NCBI GenBank assembly: GCA_017418975.1
Contig: JAFOMG010000005.1
Span: 35,447-99,446, forward strand
Origin: Sphingomonas sp.
GTDB lineage: Bacteria > Pseudomonadota > Alphaproteobacteria > Sphingomonadales > Sphingomonadaceae
DNA: 64,000 nucleotides
Direction of reading: 5' to 3'
Below are positions 49,078 to 56,659 of this stretch, one piece after another. The notes under the pieces are model-generated. The model ran no database searches and was not told where the DNA came from. It saw only the letters and a list, made by a program, of their open reading frames with translations. The position numbers were made by a program, and so were the translations under genes. Each line of letters opens with the position of its first letter. Positions within the stretch are counted from its first letter, which is position 1.

Positions 49078-51206
49078 ACCTGTTCGAATCCGGGCGGCGG
49101 ACGCTGCCCATGATCCTGCAAGAGGCCAATGGCGAGTGCGGGATCGCCTGCATGGCGATGATCGCGCACTGGCACGGTCACCGGCTCGACTTGACCTATC
49201 TCCGCAGCCAGTACCGCACGACGCGGCGCGGCCTCAGCCTTTCCGACCTGGCCAGTGTCGCCGACCAGCTGCGCTTCGATGTGCGGGGCTTCCGCGTCGA
49301 TGATTTCGCCGATCTCGCCCATGTCCGCACGCCGGCGATCCTGCACTGGGACAGCAATCACTTCGTCGTGCTGAAGTCGGTCCGGCGCGGCCGCGTCGTC
49401 ATCCACAATCCCGCGATGGGCGTGCGCACCTATGACATGGCCGAGTTTGGCGAGCATTTCAGCGGCACCGTCCTCGAGGTCTCGCCGGGCGGCGCGTTCG
49501 AGACGATCGTGCGCGCCAAGAAATACACGCTGTCGCGGATCTTCGACCTCACCCACGGCTTGAAGTCCTCGCTGATCCAGGTGATCGTCGTTGCCACCGC
49601 GGGTGCCGTCATCGCGATGCTGATGCCGATGATCGTCCAGGTCGCGCTCGATTCGGTGCTGCCGCGCAACGACCTCGACCTGCTATGGGTGCTCGCGGTC
49701 GGCCTGATGCTGGTCTCGATCAGCACCGCGGTGGCGACCTGGATCCAGAAGCGCGTCATCGCCAATGCCGGCAGCGCCTTCTTCGCGCAGCTGACGCGCA
49801 ACGCCGTGGGCCATATCTTCCGGCTGCCGCTGCGCTATTTCGAGGGCCGCCATCCGGGCGACGTGGCCACCCGGCTCGATTCGATCGATTCGGTGCGCAA
49901 TGTCGTCACCAAATCCTTCTCCGCCGCGGCGGTGGACCTGATCATGATCCTGCTGAGCGGCGCGATCATGTTTCTCTACGCGCCCGGACTGGCCGCACTG
50001 GTGAGCGCGATCTTCCTGATAGTCATCGCGATCCGGCTCACGCTCTATCCCTATATGCGCCGCCAGGGCGCAGTCGCGCTCAAGGCCAAGTCCGACGAGC
50101 GCTCGCGCCTCATCGACAATCTGCGCGCGGTCGCCGCGATCAAGACCGGCAATGCGACGATCGTCACCACCAACCGCTGGTACGACAGTCTGGTGCGGCA
50201 CGTGAATGCCAGCTTCCGCATCCAGATCACCGAAGCCAATGCGGTCTTGCTGGTCGAGCTGGTCACGGCGCTGGGCATGGCGGTGACGCTCTATTACGGC
50301 GTCGCCGCGGTGCTGCTCCAGCAAATGACCGTCGGCATGCTCTATGCCTTCTTCACCTATCGCACGATCTTCTTCGACCGGATCGACAATCTGGTCACGA
50401 CGATGACCGAGGTATCGCTGCTCGGCGCGAACATGACGCGGCTGTCCGATTTCCTTGAGGAGGAGCCCGAGCCGAGCGACCAGCCGATCGAGCGCCATAT
50501 CCGCGACGCGGTCAAACTGCGCGGCGTGACCTATCGCGCCGGATTCGCCGACGCGCCGATCCTGTCCGACATCGATTTCGAGCTTGGTGCGAAGCAGGGC
50601 AACGCGATCGCGATCATGGGTCCGTCAGGCTCGGGCAAGACGACGTTGCTGAAGATCCTGGCCGGACTCTACACGCCGAGCGAAGGCGCGATGGAAGTGG
50701 ACGGCGTCGGTCTCACGACCTGGGGCCTCAAGGCCTATCGCGCCAATGTCGGACTGGTGCTCGGCGCGGACAAGCTGGTGCGCGGCTCGATCCTCGAGAA
50801 CGTCACCGGATTCGAGGAAAGCCCCGACCGCGGCCGCGCGCTTTCGGCACTGCGGGTGGCCTGTCTCGATGACGTAGTCGAGGGATTGCCGCGCGGACTC
50901 GACACGGTGGTGAGCGAAGAGAACGGCACGCTCTCCAGCGGGCAGCGTCGCCGTCTGATGCTGGCGCGCGCGCTCTATGGCGATCCCCCTTTGCTGCTGC
51001 TCGACGAGGTTACTTCGAACCTGGATGCGGAAACCGCCACCCGGATGATCCGGGCGCTCGCCGAGCATCCCTCCACCAAGGTGATCACCTCGCACGACCC
51101 GCAGGTCCTGGAGATCTGCGACACCGTCTACCGCATGGAAGCGGGGCGCCTGACGCGCGACGCCGCCTATGAACAGCTTTCAATCCACGAGCGGAAAGGT
51201 CTCTGA
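49074..51206 (+). CDS. ABC exporter with C39 leader peptidase
   Basis: Protein of 710 aa in the order C39 peptidase (1-140), six-helix membrane domain (about 155-430) and NBD (about 480-700). The peptidase has Gln16, Cys22 (QEANGECGIAC) and His96 (HFVVLKS), but the usual catalytic Asp is Asn112 (IHNPAMG). The NBD has Walker A GPSGSGKTTLLKIL, signature LSSGQRRRLMLARAL, Walker B LLLLDEVTSNLD and H-loop TSHDPQ. Such transporters cleave GG leaders while exporting the peptide (CvaB, LagD types). The precursor at 46595 is the evident substrate. Confidence 0.94.
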   Translation: MNLFESGRRTLPMILQEANGECGIACMAMIAHWHGHRLDLTYLRSQYRTTRRGLSLSDLASVADQLRFDVRGFRVDDFADLAHVRTPAILHWDSNHFVVLKSVRRGRVVIHNPAMGVRTYDMAEFGEHFSGTVLEVSPGGAFETIVRAKKYTLSRIFDLTHGLKSSLIQVIVVATAGAVIAMLMPMIVQVALDSVLPRNDLDLLWVLAVGLMLVSISTAVATWIQKRVIANAGSAFFAQLTRNAVGHIFRLPLRYFEGRHPGDVATRLDSIDSVRNVVTKSFSAAAVDLIMILLSGAIMFLYAPGLAALVSAIFLIVIAIRLTLYPYMRRQGAVALKAKSDERSRLIDNLRAVAAIKTGNATIVTTNRWYDSLVRHVNASFRIQITEANAVLLVELVTALGMAVTLYYGVAAVLLQQMTVGMLYAFFTYRTIFFDRIDNLVTTMTEVSLLGANMTRLSDFLEEEPEPSDQPIERHIRDAVKLRGVTYRAGFADAPILSDIDFELGAKQGNAIAIMGPSGSGKTTLLKILAGLYTPSEGAMEVDGVGLTTWGLKAYRANVGLVLGADKLVRGSILENVTGFEESPDRGRALSALRVACLDDVVEGLPRGLDTVVSEENGTLSSGQRRRLMLARALYGDPPLLLLDEVTSNLDAETATRMIRALAEHPSTKVITSHDPQVLEICDTVYRMEAGRLTRDAAYEQLSIHERKGL

Positions 51207-51207
51207 G

Positions 51208-51474
51208 ATGAACGAAGACATTGAAGCCGATGTGATCTCGCTGGTCCGCGATGCGGCCCGCGTCGGCGATGTCCCGATCGATCTCGATACCAGCCTGGAG
51301 CAGCTGGGAATCGAATCGCTCGACATGGTCGAGCTGCTCTTCGCGATCGAGGACCGTTTCGGTATCGACGTGCCCTACAACGCCAATGCGGTCGGCGAAT
51401 CCGGCCTCGCCAAAGTGCGCGATGTCGTGACGGCGATCCGGCAACTCATCTCGCAGCGGACGGCGCAGGCGTGA
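51208..51474 (+). CDS. Acyl carrier protein
   Basis: Protein of 88 aa starting 1 bp after the exporter stop. TSLEQLGIESLDMVELLFAI contains the phosphopantetheine serine Ser37 in the IESLD form of the usual DSL; EDRFGIDVPYN is the recognition helix end. It would carry acyl chains as thioesters for the ketosynthase that follows and perhaps for the LpxL-like enzyme. A dedicated ACP next to a C39 exporter is unusual. No holo-ACP synthase is encoded here. The stop overlaps the next start (GTGA). Confidence 0.92.
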   Translation: MNEDIEADVISLVRDAARVGDVPIDLDTSLEQLGIESLDMVELLFAIEDRFGIDVPYNANAVGESGLAKVRDVVTAIRQLISQRTAQA

Positions 51475-52679
51475 GACGGGTCGCGATCACCGGTATCGGC
51501 GCGCTCACTGCCGGGGGCATCGATGCGGAGCGCAGCTGGCAGGCGGTACGCGATGCGCACCAGCCCTTCGGCGCGCCTTCGCGGCTGGGCGACAAGACAA
51601 CGGGCGTCAGCCGGGTCGCGGAGCTGCGCGACTATGACCCCGAGACCTATTTCGACCGGCGCCGGCTGAGCGCGCTCGATCCCGCCGCGCAATATGCGAT
51701 CGTCGCCGGGCGCGAGGCGCTGGCCCAGTCGGGCATCGATTTCGCCGATTACGATCCGGACCGCACGATGTGCGTGATCGGCAGCGGCGCCGCGGGCGAA
51801 GCGACGCACGACATGAGTTCCGAAAGGATCTACCGCCACGGCGCCGACCGGCTTCATCCGCTCACCGTGCCCCGGCTGATGGCGAGCGCGCCGGCGAGCC
51901 AGCTGGCGATCGAATTCGGGATCCGCGGCGGCGTATTCCTGATCGCATCCGCCTGCGCGTCGGCCGCCCATGCAATCGGACAGGCCTATCAGGCGATCCG
52001 TTACGGAATGGCCGATATAGCGATGACCGGCGGCACCGAGGCGAGCCTGACCTTTGGCTGCCTCAAGGGCTGGGAAGCGCTGCACGTGCTTTCCGACGAT
52101 CTTTGCCGGCCCTTCTCGTTCGGGCGGCGCGGGCTGATGCTCGGCGAAGGCGCCGCGATCCTGGTGCTCGAGGAGATGGAAGCGGCGCGCAGGCGAGGGG
52201 CCGACATATTGGGCGAACTGCGCGGGTTCGGGATGAGCTCGGATGCGGGCTCGCTGACCTCGCCCGATCCCGCCGGCATGGCGCGGGCGATGCGCCTGGC
52301 GCTCGCCGACGCGGGAGCCGACGCCGGCGCAGTCGATCATCTGAACGCGCATGGCACCGGCACCAACATGAACGATGCGAGCGAATGCCAGGCGTTGCAT
52401 CAGGTGTTCGGCGATCGCGCCACGCGCCTTCCCGTCACCGCCACCAAATCGGTGCTCGGCCATTGCCTGGGCGCCTCGGGCGCGATCGAGTTGGTGATGG
52501 CGGTGAAGTCGCTCGGCGCGCAGACGCTGGCGCCGACTGCGAACTTCGTCGAGCCGGACCCCGAATGCCCGATCGACTGCATCCCCAATGTTGCCCGCGA
52601 TGCCAGGATCCGCACGATCGTCTCCAATTCCTTCGCCTTTGGCGGCCTCAACGCCTCGCTGGTGCTCGGACATGCTTGA
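51471..52679 (+). CDS. FabF-like beta-ketoacyl-ACP synthase
   Basis: Protein of 402 aa from a GTG at 51471 overlapping the ACP stop. The triad is complete: Cys162 (IASACASAAHAIG), His294 (LNAHGTGTNMND) and His331 (TKSVLGHCLGASGAIE), with Lys326. RPFSFGRRGLMLGEGAAILVLEE is the typical gate loop. It condenses malonyl-ACP with an acyl chain. No reductase or dehydratase is present, so it would depend on primary fatty-acid synthesis or make a beta-keto or short product. It is closest in appearance to FabF/KS-alpha. It probably provides a special acyl group to the pathway. Confidence 0.93.
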   Translation: MRRVAITGIGALTAGGIDAERSWQAVRDAHQPFGAPSRLGDKTTGVSRVAELRDYDPETYFDRRRLSALDPAAQYAIVAGREALAQSGIDFADYDPDRTMCVIGSGAAGEATHDMSSERIYRHGADRLHPLTVPRLMASAPASQLAIEFGIRGGVFLIASACASAAHAIGQAYQAIRYGMADIAMTGGTEASLTFGCLKGWEALHVLSDDLCRPFSFGRRGLMLGEGAAILVLEEMEAARRRGADILGELRGFGMSSDAGSLTSPDPAGMARAMRLALADAGADAGAVDHLNAHGTGTNMNDASECQALHQVFGDRATRLPVTATKSVLGHCLGASGAIELVMAVKSLGAQTLAPTANFVEPDPECPIDCIPNVARDARIRTIVSNSFAFGGLNASLVLGHA

Positions 52680-53214
52680 GCGGGTGGACAGCTTCCTGGC
52701 CGCATGCATGACGGTGAACCCGGCCGCGCGGGATGCCGGCCTTCCGCCGTTCACAGCGCCGCTCGGGCGGGAGACACCGCTCGACAGTTCGCCTTATGTC
52801 TACGACGTCGCGCGCTTCGCCGATGCCTTTGCCGGCTCGGAACAGAGGCGGGTGCTGCTGACCGCGCTGCTGACGCGGGTCGCGGCGCTCGAGCAGGCCG
52901 GGATCCGTGTGGATCTGCTGCTCGTCGGCGGCAGCTTCTTGCGCCTCGGCCAGGAGCCGCGCGATATCGATGCGCTGGGCGTGTACACGCTGACCTGCGA
53001 TCCCGAGGCAGGCGCGGCGGCACTGTCGCAGGCGATGGCGCGCGGCGACATGGCAGATCTCCATCTCTGCCCTGCCGATGCGCATCCCGCAGTGCTGATC
53101 AAGCGCGCGATCTATTTCTCCAACACTTTTGCCTATGACAAGGGAACAGGGGCGCTCGATCGCGGAATCGTGATGGTGGTGCCGCGCCGTGCCGCCACGG
53201 CGGCCGCGGCATGA
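52672..53214 (+). CDS. Nucleotidyltransferase-fold protein, twin 1
   Basis: Protein of 180 aa whose ATG lies inside the ketosynthase end (8-bp overlap). LLLVGGSFLRLGQEPRDIDALGVYT shows the NTase signature hG[GS]x9Dh[DE] with Gly86-Ser88, Asp98 and Asp100. A helical stretch precedes it and VLIKRAIYFSNTFAYDKGTGALDRGIVMVV (summarised) follows. It resembles the DUF6932-like group. The neighbour is a paralogue. It may transfer a nucleotide to the peptide or to a carrier, or be a non-catalytic scaffold. The third acidic residue of the fold could not be assigned. Confidence 0.7.
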   Translation: MLERVDSFLAACMTVNPAARDAGLPPFTAPLGRETPLDSSPYVYDVARFADAFAGSEQRRVLLTALLTRVAALEQAGIRVDLLLVGGSFLRLGQEPRDIDALGVYTLTCDPEAGAAALSQAMARGDMADLHLCPADAHPAVLIKRAIYFSNTFAYDKGTGALDRGIVMVVPRRAATAAAA

Positions 53215-53729
53215 CGGGCGTTTCGATTGCCGGCCAGGCGATGCTGCGCGGCGAGGCGCTGGCCGTGCCCGCCCGCATGCTGCTTGCGCCGGAACCGGCG
53301 CCGAACATGTTCGCAAGCAGCCCGCATGTCGTGCGCTTCGCCTGGCTGTTCGAGCATCTCGCCTGGTCGCCCGGGCGCCGCGCTTTGCTGGAGCGCTTCG
53401 CGGCGCGGATCGAGGCGATCCGGGCGCAGGGCGTGATGCCATTGTGCGCGCTGATCGGTGGCAGCTTCGTCGGGACTGGCGAGGCGCCCAACGACCTGGA
53501 CGCGCTTGTCATCTACCGGGCCGATGCCGCGCCGGAGGCGATCGCCGCGGCGTTGAGCATGAAGATCGAAGGGCTCGATTTGCGCTACGTTCCCGAAGAT
53601 GCCGACCCGATCCTGCTCATCAAGATGACGTGCTTCTTCCACACGCTCTATCAGGGGATCGACAAGGGCGGCGGTCGCGGCAGCATATTGGCATTGTTTC
53701 ACGATCCGACATTGGCAGGAGCGGACTAG
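53211..53729 (+). CDS. Nucleotidyltransferase-fold protein, twin 2
   Basis: Protein of 172 aa with an ATGA overlap to twin 1. CALIGGSFVGTGEAPNDLDALVIYR has Gly83-Ser85, Asp95 and Asp97 at the same spacing as twin 1, and ADPILLIKMTCFFHTLYQGIDKG aligns with the AHPAVLIKRAIYFSNTFAYDKG part of twin 1. The pair therefore arose by duplication and probably acts as a heterodimer. An adjacent AbiEi-like fragment (55118) recalls AbiE systems, in which the toxin is an NTase, but that link is weak. Confidence 0.7.
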   Translation: MTGVSIAGQAMLRGEALAVPARMLLAPEPAPNMFASSPHVVRFAWLFEHLAWSPGRRALLERFAARIEAIRAQGVMPLCALIGGSFVGTGEAPNDLDALVIYRADAAPEAIAAALSMKIEGLDLRYVPEDADPILLIKMTCFFHTLYQGIDKGGGRGSILALFHDPTLAGAD

Positions 53730-54317
53730 ATGCGTTTTTCGATGACGATGTTTGCGGTCGCGGCCGCGTGGATGCCGGCCGTGGCGATGGCCCAGGCAGA
53801 GGCGCCGTTCACGGGTACCTATGTCGGGGTAGAGGCAGGCGCGCTCGAGCACCATATCTATCTGGAACCGCAGGGCGGCAACGGGACCGCAGGGCGCTAT
53901 TACCGCGCCTGGGGCGCGGGCGGGGGCGTGTTCGTCGGCCATGACATCGCGGTGGGAGAGCATCTCCGCATCGGCGGCGAGGCCGGCGTGACCGCGGGCG
54001 GGGGCGACAATGTCGTGCGCTTCGCGGGAGGATCGGAGCTGCGTCTCGCGCCGCGCTACGGCTATCGCGTCTCGCTGCACGGCGGGGCGGTGATCGGCTC
54101 GGCGCTCTTCGTCTATGCCAGCGGTGGCTATGGCGGCAATCGCTATCGGATCCGCAACACCGCGGGGGTCACCGGCGTGTCCGAATGGGGCGGCAGCTTC
54201 GAAGTCGGCGCGGGCGTCGAATACCGGATCTCGCCACGTCTCGGGATTCGGGTCGACTACAAGCATGTCGACAACCAGACCCATCAGTTCTTCGTCGGCG
54301 TGCCGGTCCGCTTCTGA
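53730..54317 (+). CDS. Outer-membrane beta-barrel protein
   Basis: Protein of 195 aa. The signal peptide ends at VAMA.QAE, followed by alternating strands (YVGVEAGALEHHIYLEP, GGVFVGHDIAVGEHLRIGGE, SLFVYASGGYGGNRYRI-like) and a terminal RLGIRVDYKHVDNQTHQFFVGVPVRF region with final Phe. This is the OmpA/OmpW/Opa-like eight-strand barrel pattern. It starts right after the stop of twin 2. It could protect the producer, serve as an exit or receptor component, or bind the product; the family alone does not tell. Confidence 0.8.
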   Translation: MRFSMTMFAVAAAWMPAVAMAQAEAPFTGTYVGVEAGALEHHIYLEPQGGNGTAGRYYRAWGAGGGVFVGHDIAVGEHLRIGGEAGVTAGGGDNVVRFAGGSELRLAPRYGYRVSLHGGAVIGSALFVYASGGYGGNRYRIRNTAGVTGVSEWGGSFEVGAGVEYRISPRLGIRVDYKHVDNQTHQFFVGVPVRF

Positions 54318-55111
54318 TGGGGCAGGGCAAGTCGGTCCTCGTCCTGTTGCTGCTCGGGCTGTCGATCGGCCTGACGCCCGGCTGGGCCGGGCAGATCGAC
54401 AGCCGCATCTTCCGGCCCGATCCGATGCCACGCGAGGTGCACTGGGCGGGGCCGGCGCCGGCGGAGGTCACCACCACCACGGCCGACGGCCTTCAGCTCA
54501 AGGGCTATTGGTGGGCGCCGACGCGCGCGGGCGCGCCCGTGCTGGTGTTCTTCCACGGCCAGAGCGGCAACCGCTTCGAATCTGCGACCATGGCGGCCGC
54601 GCTGGTGACCGACGGTCAGGGGGTGCTGGTCGCCTCCTATCGGGGCTATGGCGACAATCCGGGCAAGCCGTCGGAGACGGGGCTCTATGCCGATGGCGAC
54701 GCGTTTGTCCGGCTCGCGGGGACGCTCGCGCCGGGCGCGCGGCTCTATGTCTGCGGCTTTTCGCTGGGCAGCGCAGTCGCCCTGCACACGGGGACGGCCC
54801 CCGGCGTGCGCGGGATCGTGACGATCGGCGCCTTTACGCGCATCGCCGACCTCGCCTCGCCCGTTACACGTGCCTTCGTCGGAAACCGCTTCGACAATCT
54901 CGGCGCGATCGCGCAGGTCGAGAAGCCAGTGCTCCTGATCCATGGCACGGCGGACGAGGTCGTGCCCTTTGCCCATGCGGAGCGCTTGCGCGCGGCTGCC
55001 AGGCAGGCGCGCTTGCTTAAATTACCCGGCGCGCCGCACAGGCTGGATTTCGCGCAACTTGCGCCGATGCTCTGGAACAATCTGGCGCAGATGCCTGCGC
55101 CGCGCGACTAG
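54317..55111 (+). CDS. Secreted or membrane-anchored alpha/beta hydrolase
   Basis: Protein of 264 aa; the start makes TGATG with the barrel stop. An N-terminal helix or signal (VLVLLLLGLSIGLTPGWAG) is followed by the hydrolase fold: VLVFFHGQSGNR, ASYRGYGDNPGKPSE, nucleophile Ser149 in CGFSLGSAVAL, IHGTADEVVPFAHAE with the acid, and a late His in APHRLDFAQL. It resembles the BEM46/YtxM-like group. In a pathway with acyl transfer it could be a thioesterase, a depalmitoylase-type enzyme or an immunity enzyme. It is the last overlapping gene of the operon. Confidence 0.87.
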   Translation: MGQGKSVLVLLLLGLSIGLTPGWAGQIDSRIFRPDPMPREVHWAGPAPAEVTTTTADGLQLKGYWWAPTRAGAPVLVFFHGQSGNRFESATMAAALVTDGQGVLVASYRGYGDNPGKPSETGLYADGDAFVRLAGTLAPGARLYVCGFSLGSAVALHTGTAPGVRGIVTIGAFTRIADLASPVTRAFVGNRFDNLGAIAQVEKPVLLIHGTADEVVPFAHAERLRAAARQARLLKLPGAPHRLDFAQLAPMLWNNLAQMPAPRD

Positions 55112-55117
55112 GTTCCG

Positions 55118-55342
55118 ATGGCATCTCCGGATCTGGCCTGGCGTAAGGCGCTGGCCGGCTGCCCGAAGCCATCATTGCGGGAACGGGCATGTTCCTTTGC
55201 TTCCAAGCACATCACGGCCAGAACGCGTGACTTCACCGCCGTCGGCATCCCAAGGCATTATCTTGCCCTGATGTGCCGGGAAGGGCTGCTGGTGAGGATC
55301 GGCCATGGCGTCTATCGCGCCGCGGATCGTGAGGTTTCTTGA
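55118..55342 (+). CDS. AbiEi-like winged-helix fragment
   Basis: ORF of 74 aa starting 7 bp after the hydrolase. ITARTRDFTAVGIPRHYLALMCREGLLVRIGHGVYRAADREVS (described, about residues 32-74) is the N-terminal wHTH of AbiEi-type antitoxins, but the remaining 150-200 residues of that family are absent. There is no obvious frameshifted continuation. It is either a truncated antitoxin or a stand-alone HTH. No AbiEii toxin follows; the region 55343-55414 is empty. Confidence 0.5.
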   Translation: MASPDLAWRKALAGCPKPSLRERACSFASKHITARTRDFTAVGIPRHYLALMCREGLLVRIGHGVYRAADREVS

Positions 55343-55414
55343 TCGGTCGCACCAGCGAAGATTCAGGACCGCCCGGATGCGGGGTGCTTCCGCTACTGTA
55401 TCGTCACGTCGCCA

Positions 55415-56455
55415 TTACCTGCCCGGCGGCCCGGACGGATCGCGTGCCGAGAACCAGTCGACGAGAGTATTGGGCGTTCCCTCGACTTCGCGCTCGGCGA
55501 TATTGCGGGCGTTCGTGGGACTCACGCCATAGGTCGCCCGGAAGGCACGCGCGAAACTCGCATCGCTGCCGAACCCCCAGCGGCGGGCTATCCGGCCCAC
55601 ATGGGCGCGCTTGCCCGTATCCGCGCGCAGATCCTGCAGGCTCCGGCGCAGCCGCTCGCGGCGGATATAGTCCGAGATGCTGCCATAGCCGGCGAAGAGG
55701 CGGTACAAGGTGGCGCGCGAGACGCCGAAATGCCGTGCGATCGCGCTCGCGCCCAGCGCCGGATCGGCGAGGTTCGCATCGATATGTCGCCGAATGGCGA
55801 GCGGCAGGGATCCGTCGATCGCCTCGCCCCGGCCGTTGCCGGACTCCGCGCGGACAAGGGTTGCCGCAAGGAGCGCGAGCGTTGCGTCGACGAGCTCGTC
55901 GGCCTGGGGTGCCTCCAGCTCCGGGGCGATCTCGTCGATGGCGAGCAGGTGCCTGCCCAGCAACCGGGTCATGCCGCGGTCGTGCGGCAGCACGACGCCG
56001 TGCAGATTGTCCAGATTGGGCAGGCGCGCGCCGAGCAGCGCACGCGGGACCGCCATCGTCAGATTGTCGAAAGCCCCGGCCTCGGTGCGGAAGGTGGCCG
56101 CCAGGTCGAGCACGCAGATGTCGCCGGGGCGGACCCGGATCGGAAGCCCGGCGGCATCGCCCTGATATCCGCCCGAGACGTAGAGCTGGACCAGCACATG
56201 ATGGTCTCCCCCGCGCGCGATCACCTGCTCGTCGCGGATGAAGCGCTGCGCGCTGCTGCGGGTCCGTCCGAACAGGATCGGCCCGATCTTGTAGCTGTGC
56301 ATCGCCAGGTGGAAGGGCGCGGAATCGTCAGGCTCGACATCGAACAGCAACTGCACCGAAGACCGCCAGACCTGCAGGGCCTCTTCCATGCTGGTCCCGG
56401 AGCTGTCGAAACCGAAACTCGGAACCGGATTGGCCGGCGCTGGGCGCGGCTTCAT
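55415..56455 (-). CDS. AraC-family regulator
   Basis: Protein of 346 aa. The N-terminal half (about 30-210) is an AraC-binding-like domain of the OprQ/FeaR look (VRPGDICVLDLAATFRTEAGAF). The C-terminal HTH pair is clear: ALGASAIARHFGVSRATLYRLFAGYGSISDYIRRERLR and IARRWGFGSDASFARAFRATYGVSPT (in part). It lies divergent from the two-partner secretion genes and probably controls them and itself. Direct TGAGACA repeats, 21 bp apart, precede its start. An ATG at 56389 with a better ribosome site is an alternative start. Confidence 0.9.
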   Translation of the reverse strand: MKPRPAPANPVPSFGFDSSGTSMEEALQVWRSSVQLLFDVEPDDSAPFHLAMHSYKIGPILFGRTRSSAQRFIRDEQVIARGGDHHVLVQLYVSGGYQGDAAGLPIRVRPGDICVLDLAATFRTEAGAFDNLTMAVPRALLGARLPNLDNLHGVVLPHDRGMTRLLGRHLLAIDEIAPELEAPQADELVDATLALLAATLVRAESGNGRGEAIDGSLPLAIRRHIDANLADPALGASAIARHFGVSRATLYRLFAGYGSISDYIRRERLRRSLQDLRADTGKRAHVGRIARRWGFGSDASFARAFRATYGVSPTNARNIAEREVEGTPNTLVDWFSARDPSGPPGR

Positions 56456-56461
56456 GCATTC

Positions 56462-56489
56462 TGTCTCAATGTCGCGGCACTTTGTCTCA
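56462..56489 (-). promoter_or_regulatory. Direct repeat TGTCTCA at 21-bp spacing
   Basis: TGTCTCA at 56462 and 56483 (TGAGACA on the AraC-gene strand). A spacing of two helical turns is typical of AraC-family half-sites. In the rest of the 204-bp divergent region, ACTTGCT (56508) and AGCAAGT (56541) form an inverted pair. Confidence 0.45.
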
Positions 56490-56659
56490 GATCGCCGGTC
56501 GCGGTTGACTTGCTTTCAGCTAGCTCGCTTACGGCGACCTAGCAAGTAGCGGAGGATTTCCGCGGCCGAGGGAGCGGAGGGCGGTCGGCGCTTGCGGCGC
56601 GCGAGGGCATTGAGCACCAGCTGTCCGGCGCGTCCGTTTCAAAGGGTGGGGATCAACGG

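Noticed and set aside
49080-49095. GTTCGAATCC, resembling a tRNA T-arm
   Set aside because: It codes for the start of the ABC exporter (LFESG) and no cloverleaf surrounds it.
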